64,000 nucleotides of DNA from Narthecium ossifragum (lineage: Eukaryota > Streptophyta > Magnoliopsida > Dioscoreales > Nartheciaceae), in the NCBI GenBank assembly GCA_963920575.1, contig OY986964.1:30470972-30534971 (forward strand), in the 5' to 3' direction. The notes below the pieces were generated by a model. That model had not been told where the DNA came from. It searched no databases and saw nothing but the letters and a program-made list of their open reading frames with translations. Numbering within the stretch: the first letter of the stretch is position 1; each line of letters begins with the position of its first letter. The translations under genes were made by a program, and so were the position numbers. Shown here piece by piece: positions 1 to 12,086 of this stretch.

Positions 1-100
1 TGGTATAGGATCGATCCTTGTTGTCCTGATTGGCTCATTCTTAAAGCACTTCAAAGGATCGATCCTTCATCAATACAGGATCGATCTTCTTCATAAAAAC
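1..100. repeat. Fragment of GATCGATC-dyad repeat, probably an LTR remnant
   Basis: GATCGATC occurs at 9, 57 and 79. The last two are 22 bp apart, the spacing seen in the dyad arrays inside the LTR units further right. No LTR boundary is visible because the window starts here. From 100 to about 480 I see no gene and no other clear feature. Confidence 0.45.
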
Positions 101-479
101 TGGCCCGAATGACATTGTTTAAGCTCGGAACTTGATCCAATCCTCGTTGAGGGCACTTGTACCTGTAATAGGGTAAAATCCATCAGTAAGGCCTTGCTCG
201 GAGACTAACAAGGCCAAGTTAAAAGGGTGATTTATGCATTTTTCCCGTCTTATCACAATATCGTGACGTGAAACTCTCCTCCCTTCCAAAATTAACAAAC
301 AAAATCCTCGGCGCGTACATAAAGCTAGTTCCAGATATATTTCTCCCAAAACATTAATTAATAACCATTATCAGTACAACAGACTCATTTGGAATTCCGG
401 CCATATAACAGTATTAGTATTACTCTTTTCTCAATCACCATTAACTCCATCCTAATCCCATCCCAAATCATACTTTATT

Positions 480-571
480 ATTAACCCACCATCGATCCTT
501 ATATAAGCAAAACCAAGTTCCTCCGAGTTCCCCAACTCGATCAAAGTCTTTAGCTTGTGTGAATCTTCTTA
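480..571 (+). promoter_or_regulatory. Displaced promoter/5' leader of the MAPKK pseudogene (inferred)
   Basis: A TATA-like TATATAAG lies at 500-507. The next 65 bp resemble the leader of the intact MAPKK on the minus strand above 13345: both show a TATA-like box, then a CC-rich stretch with GAGTTCC/GAATTCC, CCAACTC, an AAAGTC/AAATCC block and TTTAGC/TTAAGC. This suggests it was the promoter of the pseudogene at 6650 before LINE and LTR insertions pushed the two 6 kb apart. The alignment was made by eye. Confidence 0.45.
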
Positions 572-2055
572 TTCAGTCTTGATGGAGGGCGACTCAAGAA
601 GGAGGCTTTCAATGAACTAATTGAGACCTTCCAGAAATGGTTAAGTGACTGGTCCTCTTTGAAGCTAGCAGGAGCAGGCCGTGTCACCCTAATTAAATCA
701 GTTCTTCATGCCACTCCAACACATCTGCTTATGGCCACCCACATTCCCAAGTTCATCCTCGCAGATCTAGAATTCATTTGTAGAACCTTCTTGTGGAATG
801 GCGAGAAGACGGGGCATGTTGTTTGGGAGACTGTGTGCTCGCCTCTAGAGGAAGGAGGACTTGGGTTGCACAACTTCGGCATCTGGCAGCATTCCCTACG
901 CATCAGACGTGCGGCGAGCCTTTACCTTTCATCGGATTCTCTTTGGGCTAGGATTACCAGATCCAAGTACAAATGGGAGGGCATTCTTCCTATCGGCAAC
1001 ACATCCCTTCGAGATGCTCTGGACACTGGCGGCGTACCTGTTTGGCATCGACAAAGCTCCAGGAGGGTCTTCGATGGATTCCAGTGCGCCAAGGAAAAAT
1101 CAATGCCTTGTGCGACCGATGGGTACTTGATCTTCCTATCTCTCGATCACATGCTCTGTTCTCGTACCTTACTCCGACAGACCTCTGCGTCTCTGACCTT
1201 ATAGACCAATGTGGAAGATGGCGGGAGGAGATGTTGCGATCCTTCTTTCACCCAAACTTGATTGATGCGATTCAGGCAGTCCAGATCCATGGAGGCCTGT
1301 TAGATAAACCTGTTTGGTCCTTCTCCACCAACAAAGAGATTTCAATGACGTCCATCTACCATTGGATTGCCAGTGAGCGCAACATAGCCTGGAACAGAGA
1401 AGAACGTAGTGCGGGATGGCTCAATCTATGGAAGGCATCGGTGGGTCCGCGGGTTAAGTTCTTTCTTTGGCGCTTCTTCCATGGTAAAATCTTAACCTCA
1501 AAATTCCTCTTCTCCATTGGTCGATCCTACGTGCTTGCGTTACCGTGGGGATGTCGAGACCCCTGCTTATCTATTCTTCGATTGTTCTTTTTCCCGGGAG
1601 GTTTGGGAGAGGGTATCTATTGGACGCCCAAGGCCATATTCCTTCGATTTGGGCTGTCATGTGCTTCTCCTCTAGATCTGGTCTGGCTGCTTCTAAATCA
1701 TGGATTGGCTATACACTGTGGTGGCTGTGGAAGGACCGAAATGCTGCTTTCTTCGACAATCTACCCCTTTCGATATACAAGCTTGCCATGCTTATCACCA
1801 GGCAAGTGAAAGAATACTCTGCTTCTCATCTGCCAGGGAGGCTCTCGCCCTTACCTCCTTGTTCGGTCGCGTCACACATTCTCCGATCTGATGCCGCTAT
1901 GCGTGGGAGGACCGCAGGAGTTGCAACCATTTTGTTTCCCGATGGGTCTCTTCCGAGATGGAGTTGGGTAGCAAGAGCCTCTGTTTCTTCTGTGGCAGAA
2001 GCTGAGATCATCGCCATGAGAGGAGGCCTGTTTGAAGCAAGGAGGAGAGGAATCC
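572..2055 (+). mobile_element. LINE (non-LTR retrotransposon), 5'-truncated, left part: RT C-terminus, zf-RVT and RNase H start
   Basis: Read in shifting frames, this encodes the end of a plant L1-type reverse transcriptase. GGRLKKEAFNELIETF and LAGAGRVTLIKSVL are the post-RT helices, FLWNGEK and EEGGLGLHNF follow, then a zf-RVT-like domain (WLNLWKASVGPRVKFFLWR, near 1420-1480). From about 1950 comes an RNase H-like segment (AEAEIIAMRGGLFEARRRGI) that breaks off at 2055. The RT palm is absent, so the copy is 5'-truncated, as is usual for LINEs. Several frameshifts make it dead. It resumes at 6342 after the LTR insertion; no target-site duplication of the LINE itself was found. Confidence 0.88.
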
Positions 2056-5000
2056 TGTCACGCCCCGACTCAGAAAACCCATCCAAATCGAGGCGTGAAC
2101 CACCTAAACCTATTGACATCATCAATTGGCGCAACAAGCATATAAATGAACCATTTGGTCTCCAGTTCATAAAAATTTCGACAAAATCTCCTCTATAATT
2201 ATAACACAAGAAACCTGTACATTTCATAATATTACAATTTCAACTTGTACAATTGCACAATGGTAAATAACTAATTATTACAATTCTCAAATATAACTGG
2301 ATTAAGAGTCATTCAATTCTACCCTCTAATACATCAGATTATACATCATTGATTAAAACTGTAAATTAACTGTAGAAGAACTCCTCGAAGCTCCAAGTTC
2401 TCGATCACCTCAAAAATATCGCACTATCTTCTAGAAGAACACCTGAAAGAAGGAACTGCATCGACCTGCATCGCCGATGCAGCCCAGGAAGGGTGAGTGA
2501 TGTCGCTCAAATGTGTCACGCACAGCGGTCGCGGTGCAGTACAGCATAAGAGAGGTCGAATCCCACAGAGAGACAAGCAGGAAAGATCCAGAAACATAGA
2601 TAACAATGAGTTGAAAACAATCAAGAGCGATGAAAGTTAAGAAAATAGATCGGAGATGTAATGGTAAAATAAAGTTAACGAAAGAAATCAGGATTTGAAT
2701 GAGGCTAGGCTTCAGGAATCACTTCACTCGGATTTAGGCTCTTCTCTTCTCAATGGTCCATATAATACTCAGTTAAGGGATTCACATCCCAATCACCTTA
2801 ACCGGAAGATAAAAAATTATGAATCTGATAAAATATATAAATGTCTCTTCCTATGATTGGTTCTTCCTTTTTATAGTTCTAACTTCATCCAACCAAACCT
2901 AAGAATACACGATACCGGTTGTCACTACAGGCAACGCGCAGCAAAAGTTCATCGGGACAAAGCCCTAACTCTAACCGGATCCCTAAGAATACACAATACC
3001 AACTCTCACAATCGGCAATGCATAGCAAAGATCTCTCGGTATAGAGCCCCAACCTTATCTAACCAGATCCCTAAGAATATACAATACCAGCTGTCACTAC
3101 GGGCAATGTATAGCAAAGGTCTCGCAAGACTCTGTAGGAGAATCAAAAGAGAAGACTATGGGATTATAAGATCATGAAAGAAGCATGACTGGATTCATAA
3201 TATTAATCATCCACATAGAAATCTATAATCTGAAAATAATATTTAAAGATCCAATACATAGAAAAGAGTTTAACAATAAAGCTTAAAATCTATGAACCAT
3301 TGTTGGGGAAGAAGCCCTAGTCCTCGCTAGATCATCCGTCCGCCATGCCCTCAGATTACTCGGCCATAGATGGAGATTCCTCCATCTTCTTCCCTTGGAG
3401 AACGTCCAGAAAAAGCCTCCAAAAACGTCCAAGAAGTCCCCTTTGATTAGCCCTAAGTTTCCTATTTATAGGGTCCAAGAATTAGTAAACTCGGATTAAT
3501 CAAAACCGTTGATTTTCGTCACTGGGCAAGTCCGATCGATCCTTCTCGGGATGTTGGATCGATCGGTCTCTTGAAATCTCCAATCTTCTAACTTCGCCCG
3601 TGTCCGATCGATGGACGGATCGATCGAACTCTGCTCCTCTAAAAAGCATACGTTCTGTCACCCTTTAATTCCCAAGTCCGATCGATCGGATTATGAATGT
3701 TGAATCGATTGGTTGAGTAAAAATCCGCTGTTTTTGACTTTTTCCGAGTCCGATCGATCGGACCATTGGTGTCGGATCGATCGGACCCTATAGGAGCGAT
3801 GGAGGGATCGATCGGATCATATTCAGCCAAAAAATGCATGTTCTGTCACGATTCTGTGAGGTCCGATCGATCGGCGGATCGCTCGGACTTCCAGCTTATT
3901 TTCCTTTCTGCCATTCAGACTGCGCATAGGTACTGAAATTGCCGTAACTTCCTCTAGGAAACTCGGAATCACGAACCGTAAAATTCCCCAGAATCTAGAC
4001 TTCAAGAGCTTTCCAACCATATATGGCACATCATCTGGTTCTTCATGAGCAGGTACAGATTAATTGTTGAATTTGATCCATATACTCTTTTCAGCTTCTT
4101 TTAGCTCCAATTTCCTGCATTTTCCAAACAACTATGTGAAGCATATAAAAGTATAAAAATAGTGCTAAAGAAGTTGATTAAGGGTGAAGATATAGCAATT
4201 GAGATGGTTTTAAGGTTGTTCAGAGTGCACTTTCATGCACTCATCAGTGAGCAACAATGCCCAGTAGGGTTCTACTCTACGGCACTCTCAAGGAAAAGGA
4301 AACTACAACTGTGTCGTCTCTGTCCAATCCTAAGGCAACAAAGAACAAGTTTGGACAAGGGTCACGCATCACCAAGCGCCCCTCTACAGATCAGGGAAGG
4401 ACAAGGGGCAAGTGCATCTCCCGTGCACTCCCACCTCTACAACCCTTAACAGGATAACATCTACTGCCCTTAGCGATTGACGCAGAGAACGACACGACCT
4501 CTACACCTCAATACCACAATTCAAATGGGCATATCTATATAACAACCTCAATCAACACAAGATCATAAACACACAATCTCGCCCTAGTCCTTCTACCCAT
4601 TCCTCGGTCCTACAGCTAGATCCGAGCTTCCCGAGATCCTCAGATCGGCGATCGAACCCATCGCCCGCACCTAGCCTTAATGCTTCTAATGCATACAACA
4701 TGCATGAACTTAATCAAACAACTAGACCTAGATGTCTCTACATGCCAAATCATCAATCAATTGTCCAGGAGATTATAACAAAGCTAAACATATAACAGAG
4801 CTAAGTATATAATCCAACCATGGCATTCATACATCCAAAATCATAACCCACAGGGCACACCTTCGGCCCTAGGCTTAAGCATGCTATAAGAATACACAAA
4901 TGAGATAACTACCCTGACATTTCAAGGATTAAACAAAGGAAGAACATACTACGCTAAAGAATAGCATTGCATTGAGTACACTGTCAATAACAAATTCAGC

Positions 5001-6336
5001 AGGGGCCAAATGACCAGCGACCATCCATTCCGAAAAATAGAGAAATCCGACATGTATAATAACCCAAAAAGGGGTCCAAAATTCAGTCACAGCAATCCAA
5101 AGAATATCTCAACTATAACCAGTTAATCCATAAGAAATCTGGCAGTCGCAGAAATCCGATCAAGCCTTGAAAACTCCAAGCATCAGCACGCAAGGATTAA
5201 CTCGACAGGATCCGACAATAATCAATAGCTTAGCATCGAAATCCATCCAATCCATACACCAACCATGAAGATACATCATGGTAGCAGGGAACAAAACAGA
5301 GGAGCAAGGAAACTATGGTAACATGCATCTCGATGGAAACAGCAGGGGAAGAGGGAAAAGACTCATCAATCCAGAAACAGGGGAAGCAACATTCATCAAA
5401 ATCCATCACTAATCCATGGATACGAACAATGGCAGTAAAGAGAAGAGGAAAAACAGGGGAGGAAAACAGAGGCTCCGATCAAACCCAAGGAAACAGAGCA
5501 TATACGGGAAAGCCAAGCCAATTGCATCGAAAACACATCAAACCAGAGAAAATGGGGAGGAAGAATCTCATCAACAATCCATGCAAACCCATAGAAACCA
5601 TACCACTGCAGCAAGAGGAGAGAAGATCTCATCGGAGATCCAGCAAAACCCAGAGAAGAAGAATAGATCTAATCATAAATCCACCAATACTCACGGATCC
5701 AAACCATAGTAGCAAGGAAAGGAAGGAGACATCACAAGATTCCAAGCTAGCATATATCCATCCATATCCTAAGGCCAAATCCAAGATTTGGGTAGGACTT
5801 CCTACCTCTGGGCGTCGAGATCTCGTTCTTCTTCTTCTTCTCCGGTCGCGGTTGTCGTCCCCGAGCTCGCCTAGCCCTCCCCCATCGCCGCCGACGTCGC
5901 CAAGTCCTCCTCTCCTTTCCGGTCGCGACCACCGCCGCCAAGCTCTCCTCTCCCCTCCAGTTCGTCACCGTCGCCTCTCTTTTTCTAACGATCGGGACAG
6001 AACCCTCACGAGAGAGAGAGAAGGGTTAAGAAGGTTTTATATATCGAATGGTTGAGATTAGATCATGGCCTTCCGATCGGCCTGATCTGATCCTAACCGC
6101 TCAAATCTCGATGCACGTGATCAAACTCAGATCCTCAAATCTGGATTACTCCTAATGGTCTAATCAAGCACATACATCATTACAGGGCCGTGTGTGCGCT
6201 ACGTGTGTGAAATCAACTCCGTCAAGGGTAATTTTCCTCGGAGCCGCAACGATCAAAGGAGATCGTGGAGCAAGGCCAACGAAGCCTGACCCTCGACCTA
6301 CGTGGTCGGACCGGGTTGGAGGTACGGGTCCTCACA
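2056..6336 (-). mobile_element. 4.28 kb LTR unit (solo LTR or non-autonomous LTR element) inside the LINE
   Basis: The unit starts TGTCACGCCCCGAC and ends GGTCCTCACA (TG...CA), and is flanked by the 5 bp duplication AATCC at 2051-2055 and 6337-6341. The LINE RNase H frame continues on the far side, so the boundary is firm. On the minus strand it reads TGTGAGGACC...GGGGCGTGACA, the termini of the units at 40030, 43692, 44122 and (5' end) 52080. At 4.28 kb it is longer than those (about 2.3 kb). No gag or pol is visible, and the open frames in it (for example 5315-6055) are low-complexity and unlike any protein I know. It carries a decayed dyad array at 3534-3884. Confidence 0.85.
3534..3884. 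repeat. GATCGATC dyad array, decayed copy
   Basis: GATCGATC or one-mismatch variants occur in pairs: 3534/3557, 3606/3618, 3680/3703 (AATCGATT), 3752/3775, then 3806 and 3865/3877. Members of most pairs are 23 bp apart, and 3680 to 3752 is 72 bp. Most octamers are flanked as CCGATCGATCGG. The layout matches the better preserved array at 46714-47017. Confidence 0.75.
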
Positions 6337-6341
6337 AATCC

Positions 6342-6635
6342 AGTCCATTGTGTTAGAATCAGATTCACTACTCGGTACTGGCTTTGCGACGGGCAGTTTG
6401 TTTGACAACAGGAACTCCGAGACCTCATGTTGTCTTTTTGGCGATTAGCTTCTAATTTTAGCGAGGTACTTTTTGTTCATATCCATCGGGAGTTCAATTT
6501 TGAGGCCGATGTTTTGGCGACCTCGGTCTGCGGGAATATTTCAATCCCCCTAATCTGAGGCCTTGTTGTTGTTGTTTCTTCTTTTTTTTTTCCTTGTACA
6601 CTCAGCCTTTGGGCTCAACTAATCAAAAAATGTCT
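6342..6635 (+). mobile_element. LINE, right part: RNase H remainder and 3' tail
   Basis: This continues the LINE interrupted at 2055. It encodes IQSIVLESDS and a later stretch like HIHREFNFEADVLAT, the usual end of the plant LINE RNase H domain, with stops and shifts. The 3' end reads GGGCTCAACTAATCAAAAAA and stops about 15 bp before the ATG of the MAPKK pseudogene. The same tail sequence ends the two SINEs in this window. Confidence 0.85.
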
Positions 6636-6649
6636 CCTATCTAGCTCTC

Positions 6650-7674
6650 ATGGGTGCTGTAGTTCGCCACCGGAGACTGAACCTAACCCTACACCTCCGA
6701 ACGCCCGAACCCGTCGTCATTGCACCAGTCAGAGAGTTCCGCCTCCGCCTCTCCTTCCCCCTGCAGCCAGAGTTGTCCACTTCCTGTGGTGTCTCCGGTG
6801 GCGGATGTGGCGCCGGCACCCCGACCGAGCCACGGGTGTTGGACTTCGAGCGCCTCCGTGTCCTCGGCAGCGGCAACGGCGGCACAGTCTACCAGGTCCG
6901 CCACCGCTGCAACGGCGCCATCTCCGCCCTCAAACTCCCCCACTCCGCTGGTGGCGCAACTGCTGCCCGCGGCCACCGGGAGCTGCACCACCGGGAGGAA
7001 ATCGAGATCCTCCGTCGCACCGACCACCCAACGATCCTCCGGCTCTACGGCACCATCCCCTTCGCCGCCACGGCCCCTTCCCAGAGGCTGCCATCGCCTC
7101 CGTAGCCCGCCAGGTGCTCAACGGCCTCAATTACCTCCACGCCAACCGCATCGCTCATCGCGACCTAAAGCCCGTCAACCTCCTTGCCACCGCCGCCGGC
7201 GAGATCAGGATCGCCGACTTCGGGTCCGGCAAGATCGTCCACCGCAGCCTAGAATCGTGCCTCTCCTATGTCGGCACGTGCGCCTACATGAGGCCTGAGA
7301 GGTTCGACCCGGGAGCGTTAGGGGGGCACTGCGACGCCTACGCGGGGGACGTCTGGAGCTTAGGCATAACCCTAATGGAGCTCAGGATGGGGAGGTTCCC
7401 ATTGCTTGGCGAAGGAGAGAAGCCCGACTGAGCGGCCCTTATATGCGCGATATGCTTGAATGAATCGCCGGAGATGTTGCTCGGAGAGACTTCGGACGAG
7501 CTGAGGGGATTCGTTGGCTGCTGTTTGCAACGAGACGCTGGACAGCGGTGGTCCGTCACTGAGCTCTTCGGCCACCCCTTCATTGCCGGCCGGCGAGACG
7601 GTGACCAGGACGACCGGGTTCTACAGGAGCTGCTCCTACTCGACCTCCACTCGCCTGAACATCATGACGTATAG
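6650..7674 (+). pseudogene. Group-D MAP kinase kinase pseudogene, paralogue of the gene at 12314-13345
   Basis: This is a dead intronless MAPKK. Aligned parts include the docking site VRHRRLNLTL, the glycine loop LGSGNGGTVY, ALKLPH (catalytic Lys), AHRDLKPVN, ADFGSGK, the activation loop HRSLESCLSYVGTCAYM, and the C-lobe up to HPFIAG. Two lesions are clear. A net loss of about 61 nt near 7045-7070 removes the hinge and start of the C-lobe and shifts the frame. A TGA at 7429-7431 replaces the conserved Trp codon of PDWAAL. The activation loop still has both phospho-acceptor positions (Ser-x5-Ser), unlike the intact paralogue. LINE sequence ends immediately upstream, so its own promoter has been displaced. 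Confidence 0.9.
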
Positions 7675-8235
7675 AATGTGTACGTGGCTGAATCCCAGAG
7701 TCTCGGAACTGGAAATTGGGAGTCGGGGTTTATTCTTTTGTTAAAAAATTACAAAATGAGGTATAGCTGTTTTAAAAGAAAAAGAAAAAGAATTGAACCC
7801 CCAACTTTAAGTTGGACAAATATTCACAAGAATAAAGCCAGAATGTTTCTTAAACGGATGTTCTTTGATGACATTGGCTTTTTGTCTGTTGCATTTTCTC
7901 CGATCATTGGGTTTCCCTATGGGGATACATATCAATAGCATTTACAAAGAAAATGCTATATAAATTATCTAACAATATATCACTAAGTGTTAACGGTTAG
8001 GTCGACTCATTTACAAAAGTCCATGTTTTCTTCTAGTGCCTAATCAAATTTTGATCATTTGGGAAGACCTTGACACACTACTACTTCGCAAGCAAAACTA
8101 TCCCCATAATCTATGAACGGATGAATATGTACGAGTTTTAAGAGTATATGATCGTCAAGAAAACACGTGATGCATGTCAAGAAACTGAACAGCTGAACCA
8201 GCGAGACATCCAAGGTGATCGGAGCGAATTTGATT
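7675..8235. other. Intergenic, no feature recognised
   Basis: AT-rich sequence after the MAPKK pseudogene. Short open frames here resemble no known protein. I see no repeats with defined ends. Confidence 0.5.
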
Positions 8236-8830
8236 TCCATCAGTCCGAATTAGGTCTCCGGACGACCGTGGTCGTCGGATGTCATAACTTTTGATTACGG
8301 TGTCCGATCGGGGGGAGTATGAGGTGTCAAATCGATCGGATTGGCGAGCTCTACAAGAGTCATAGATCTCCCCATGATCCAAGGTGTTCCGCGTCCAAAT
8401 TCCTTTTTCTGATGCGCCAAAATTTAGTTTTATTAAAAACTTTTCATATTTGGCAGTTTTCCATAATTAGGTTTTTTTCCAATTTTAGAAGTTTGGTTAA
8501 TAGTTTGATTGAGATTAGTTGCTATCTTTAAGTAGTTTGAGTTCATCTGTAAATAGGTCTCTCTTATTCTATAAAAGGAGGTTTGGGTTTGTAATTGGAG
8601 TTTCAGTTTTTGATTAATGAGATTTGAGTAGTTTTCTCCTCTTGAGAATTCTGATTGAGAATTCTGGATTTCTCTCCCACAGAGAAGACGGACGTCTCTC
8701 CCGTCGAGAGGCCATATCTCTCACGCTTACCCTGCGCCAACACGGAAAAAAGAAGAAGAAAATGCATGTAGTTAATCTTCCCCAATATCTAGTTCTGGTG
8801 CAATCCTATCCTATTAGATGATTAATCTCA
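8236..8830 (+). mobile_element. Probable LTR fragment
   Basis: The stretch has an LTR-like layout: decayed octamers (CCGATCGG near 8302, AATCGATCGG near 8330), a TATA-like TATAAAAGG near 8571, a T/G-rich leader and a CAAT-like stretch near 8800. No matching second LTR, target duplication or coding remnant is visible, so this is tentative. Confidence 0.35.
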
Positions 8831-10389
8831 TCTAGACTAAGAATGGCTTGAAGAATCAAGAATGTTTCCTTCTAGCTGTCTTGTTTTACCTACCCAGCTT
8901 AATTTACTATATAGAACTTTGAGCATGATCATCTCATCTGCCTTTGTCCGGCTCTCACACTCCGAATAAAAAAACCTACACATGAGAATCTCTTAGCGTA
9001 ATCTCAGCCACAAACGTCATATAAAAAGAGTATGAAGCCGTATCTTGATTAAGTTGCTAATTGATTTAGTTGTCAAATCGTGGAAGGAGTCCATTATGGC
9101 TCATTGTTAGTTCCCTCGATCGTGGGCTCTCAGGAGGAGATACTGAGACATGTTCCTTTGCCAGAGAACAACACTATGATGACATTAGCTAGACATTTCT
9201 TTTTTTTTCAAGGTTTTTATATTATTGTTTTTGGAAAACTTCCGAATTGCACATTTATTCTTTGAACATCAAGTACATCATATATATCCATCTACTTTCT
9301 CTCGTCTAATCTATGATTGTAATCTGAGTTATATTACATCATACTCGATAAGATGTGTTGAATGCCCCTCAAAAAGCTTATGAAGTTGGAGACGAAGGTT
9401 GCAATTTAGTAAACGACGTCTATTCAGTCGGTAACTAATGGTTATGGTTTGGTTGTTATTTTCTCCAGGGTCATGTTCGGTTGTAATGGGAATTAAAAGG
9501 TGAATGGAAACATAAAAAAGATGGGGAATGAGAACAAGGGCGGAATTGTTATTGTTTGATATGTTCAGAAACTAAATTATAAATTTTGTTGTAAGCATTT
9601 GGTATGCATAAGAGGGTAGAGTAGAAACAAGGGATAGGGCTTTTCATTAGTATTCTATATTAGGCTAGTTAATTGGATGGCTAAACTAAGATTAATCCAT
9701 CCTAATTAACGGACGATTATTACTATTCGTGAAGGATGAAATGTCGTTCAATAGATGTCAGTGTTCTATAAAGAACGAAACACTTTTTTTATTGTGATGA
9801 TAAAGAACGAAATGTTAGATTCCCGCCATCTCCTAAAGAATCCGGAGTTCACCCCCAACGGAGGCCATTCCTGTTTCCGAATTCATTTGACAACAAAACA
9901 ATCCAAATTCCATCTTGTATTAAAATTTATCTAAAGTCAAGCTAAGTGGCCCAAACGCTCACCTCATTCTTGGATAAGATGAATTGTGATACACACAAAA
10001 AAGAAAATTGTGGATGTCTAGCTTTGTGAAGTTGTTATATCTAGAGATGATCTTATCCATGTTATAATCTCCAAGGATCGACATGCTTCCTGTAAGGTAA
10101 CGAGATGGTGATAGGAGTTAAATGCTCTAAGATCCAATTATAGAGATCTTATCCTAATTCGGACGTAACTAAATATGGTGATTGTTAATAATCAAGATGA
10201 GGGGGACATGCATATATGTTTGATAGCTGTTTCTATTGTTTCTCACCTCAGCTTCTATCCTAGTATATATCCTATGATATATTTCCAATACATATAATTT
10301 CAAGCGTGATTGCTTCTCTTGAAACTTTCTTCGCTTAAACAACAAAAGCTAAGATAACTCTTGGAGAGTGACTTAATCGTCTGATTTAT
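8831..10389. other. Intergenic, no gene recognised
   Basis: AT-rich DNA without convincing coding sequence. A segment around 9470-9900 has MITE-like ends (TTCGGTTGTAATGGGAATT on the left, ATTTGACAACAAAACAATCC on the right) but no clear target duplication. Confidence 0.4.
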
Positions 10390-10407
10390 AATCATGTTAT
10401 CCAGGAG

Positions 10408-10457
10408 GGAGCATGCCGACGCCACGTGGGTCGGTTGTTTGCCGACCCGATGTGGCG
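10408..10457. repeat. Short GC-rich palindromic repeat
   Basis: GCCGACGCCACGTGGGTCGG, a short TTGTTT spacer, then GCCGACCCGATGTGGCGCCGAC. The two halves are imperfect inverted copies. Closely related sequence forms the two ends of the inverted-repeat element at 52020-54528. Confidence 0.6.
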
Positions 10458-10789
10458 CCGACATGACACACACGTGGTTCGTGAAAGGGGCTCACTCGAA
10501 AGCAACTCCCCTCCTTTCTCTCTCCACGTGCGGCAACTCTTTAATTCCCATTCCAAATTCAAACCCCTCTTCTCTCTTCTCCCTGCCCTAGCTCTCGCCG
10601 CCCCTGGCCTTCCCCCATCGCCGCCGCGCGTGATCACTCTCTCTTTTCCCCTGGTCTTCCCCGTTGCCCCTGGTCTTCCCCGTTGCCCCAGGTCTTCCAC
10701 GCACCCCCGCCCCTGGTTTCCAACGCCCCTGCCAACCGCGCCTAGCCCTCGCGCATTCGCCGCACTGGAGCTCGCTTTTAGTGTACTAG

Positions 10790-10935
10790 TCCACCAGAGA
10801 GAGAGAGAGAGAGGAGGGATGGAGAGTACTCCGGTGAGGAAGCCGAGTGCTTCGACGGCGGACCTGCTGCTTACATGGACGGAAGGGCCGCCGGCGGATC
10901 CTTTGTCAGCAGAGCAGGGGCGCAAGCGGATCCCG
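10790..10935 (+). pseudogene. DUF4057-like first-exon fragment
   Basis: A (GA)n leader ends in ATG at 10819, followed by MESTPVRKPSASTADLLLTW and TEGPPADPL. The plant DUF4057 family typically starts ME(R)(S)TPVRKPHTSTADLLTWSE with a Pro-rich continuation, so the match is good over about 30 residues. After that the frame turns into basic low-complexity sequence, and the conserved downstream motif of the family (SDGISKVVFGG) is absent. I take it as a relic or captured exon end, not a working gene. The family assignment is from memory. Confidence 0.5.
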
Positions 10936-11840
10936 GCAACGCACCTCACCTCACCGGCTGGATCTAAGGGAGAGAGAGACGAGGAGAGAAGGGGGAAGGG
11001 AGAGGGAGTGGGAGGAGGAAGGGGGATCGCCAGCGCTAGAGAAGAAGGGAGGAAGAGATCGAGGAAGAAGACCGGGAGAAGGAGAGGTGGAGCTCGTTGG
11101 AAAAAGAGTAGGTCTAGTGAGATTTCTGCTGGAAAAAGGGTAGATCTAGTGAGCTTGTCTCCTTCTTGGTCTTCCCCGCGGCTACTCTCCTCCATTCCGA
11201 TGCCGCTCCGGTTTTCCCTGTGATCCCTTGTGCCATTGACGACTCCCAATCGACGCCGGCGATCCCACGGTCATCTTGAGGGTTCTCAAGCGCATCACCA
11301 TCACTGACGCTGATCTTGCGGCGTTAGATGTACCAGAGGAGGCCGAAGGCGGTGGCTGTGGGAGGCAGGCTTGTGGAGGGAGAGGGGGCACCGCAAGTGG
11401 CCGCGGTTGGGGGTGAGCTCACTGGGGTTAATGGAGAAGGAGAGGAGATGGTGCTGATGCATGAGTCGAGGGAGGAGATGGTGTTGTCCATATTCTATGC
11501 TATTATTTATCATTTTGACTTTCGCAAAACATATGATACTCTTATTATAATTTTAGCAACCCATCTTTGAGCCTTTCAAAGGAGAGCTAATTCACCTCCC
11601 TAATCTTCTAGTATTATCGAAACGAAGTTCATTTCAATCTCATGTGATCCACCGTTAAAAGGGCAGACCCATAAACGAAGTCTGCTTTTCTCATAAGTGT
11701 CCCAAAATCCACCTACCTCTCAGTTATAGCAGACATATATGATGCCCACATAAATCCATCGGTCCATATAAACTTCTACTTCGGGATGTAAGCAAAACGC
11801 GAGTAGCCAGTCTGATAGCACTCATATTATAATGGACGTT
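10936..11840. other. GC-rich composite stretch, then AT-rich intergenic DNA
   Basis: From 10936 to about 11150 there is purine-rich GAGG/GGAAG low-complexity DNA. Around 11228-11480 one frame reads PTVILRVLKRITITDADLAA, which looks like former coding sequence, but I cannot place it. Just upstream, 10640-10700 has a 20 bp unit (CTGGTCTTCCCCGTTGCCCC) in about 2.5 tandem copies. The abrupt composition change against the AT-rich flanks suggests transduplicated fragments, but I found no terminal repeats. Confidence 0.35.
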
Positions 11841-12086
11841 GATTGGTGTACATGCTGACGTCATATGTGTATTACACATATCCGAATCAGTAGTGGACTA
11901 CTGATTTTTTCATGTAGTCCATCGGTAGTCTACCGATGAATTAGATCAATGAATCGGTAGTAGATTACCGATTGAATTATTCATCTAGTCCATCGGTAAT
12001 GAGATACCGATGGACTATATCAATGAATCGGTACCTCACTACCGATTCGGTGGCATGTGCATGCCACCTGTCCATGTGCACAAATC
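11841..12086. mobile_element. Short palindrome-rich MITE, copy 1
   Basis: The ends are GGTGTACATGCTGACG and the inverse CATGTGCACAAAT. The interior is built from repeated half-palindromes such as GAATCGGTAGT and ACTACCGATTC around CATCTAGTCCATCGGTA. A related copy lies at 22531-22810. No protein is encoded. No target duplication could be fixed. Confidence 0.6.

Noticed and set aside
5315..6055. 246-residue open frame on the plus strand
   Set aside because: Lies inside the 2056-6336 LTR unit; basic and Ser/Pro low-complexity sequence without domain or start context.
2056..6336. Complete LTR retrotransposon with two LTRs
   Set aside because: Only one pair of TG/CA termini is seen, with no internal copy of either terminus, no primer site and no pol; a single LTR unit is the simpler reading.
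10392..11249. 285-residue minus and 265-residue plus open frames
   Set aside because: Mutually overlapping GC-rich frames of Pro/Ser/Arg low complexity; only the short DUF4057-like start at 10819 has a family resemblance.
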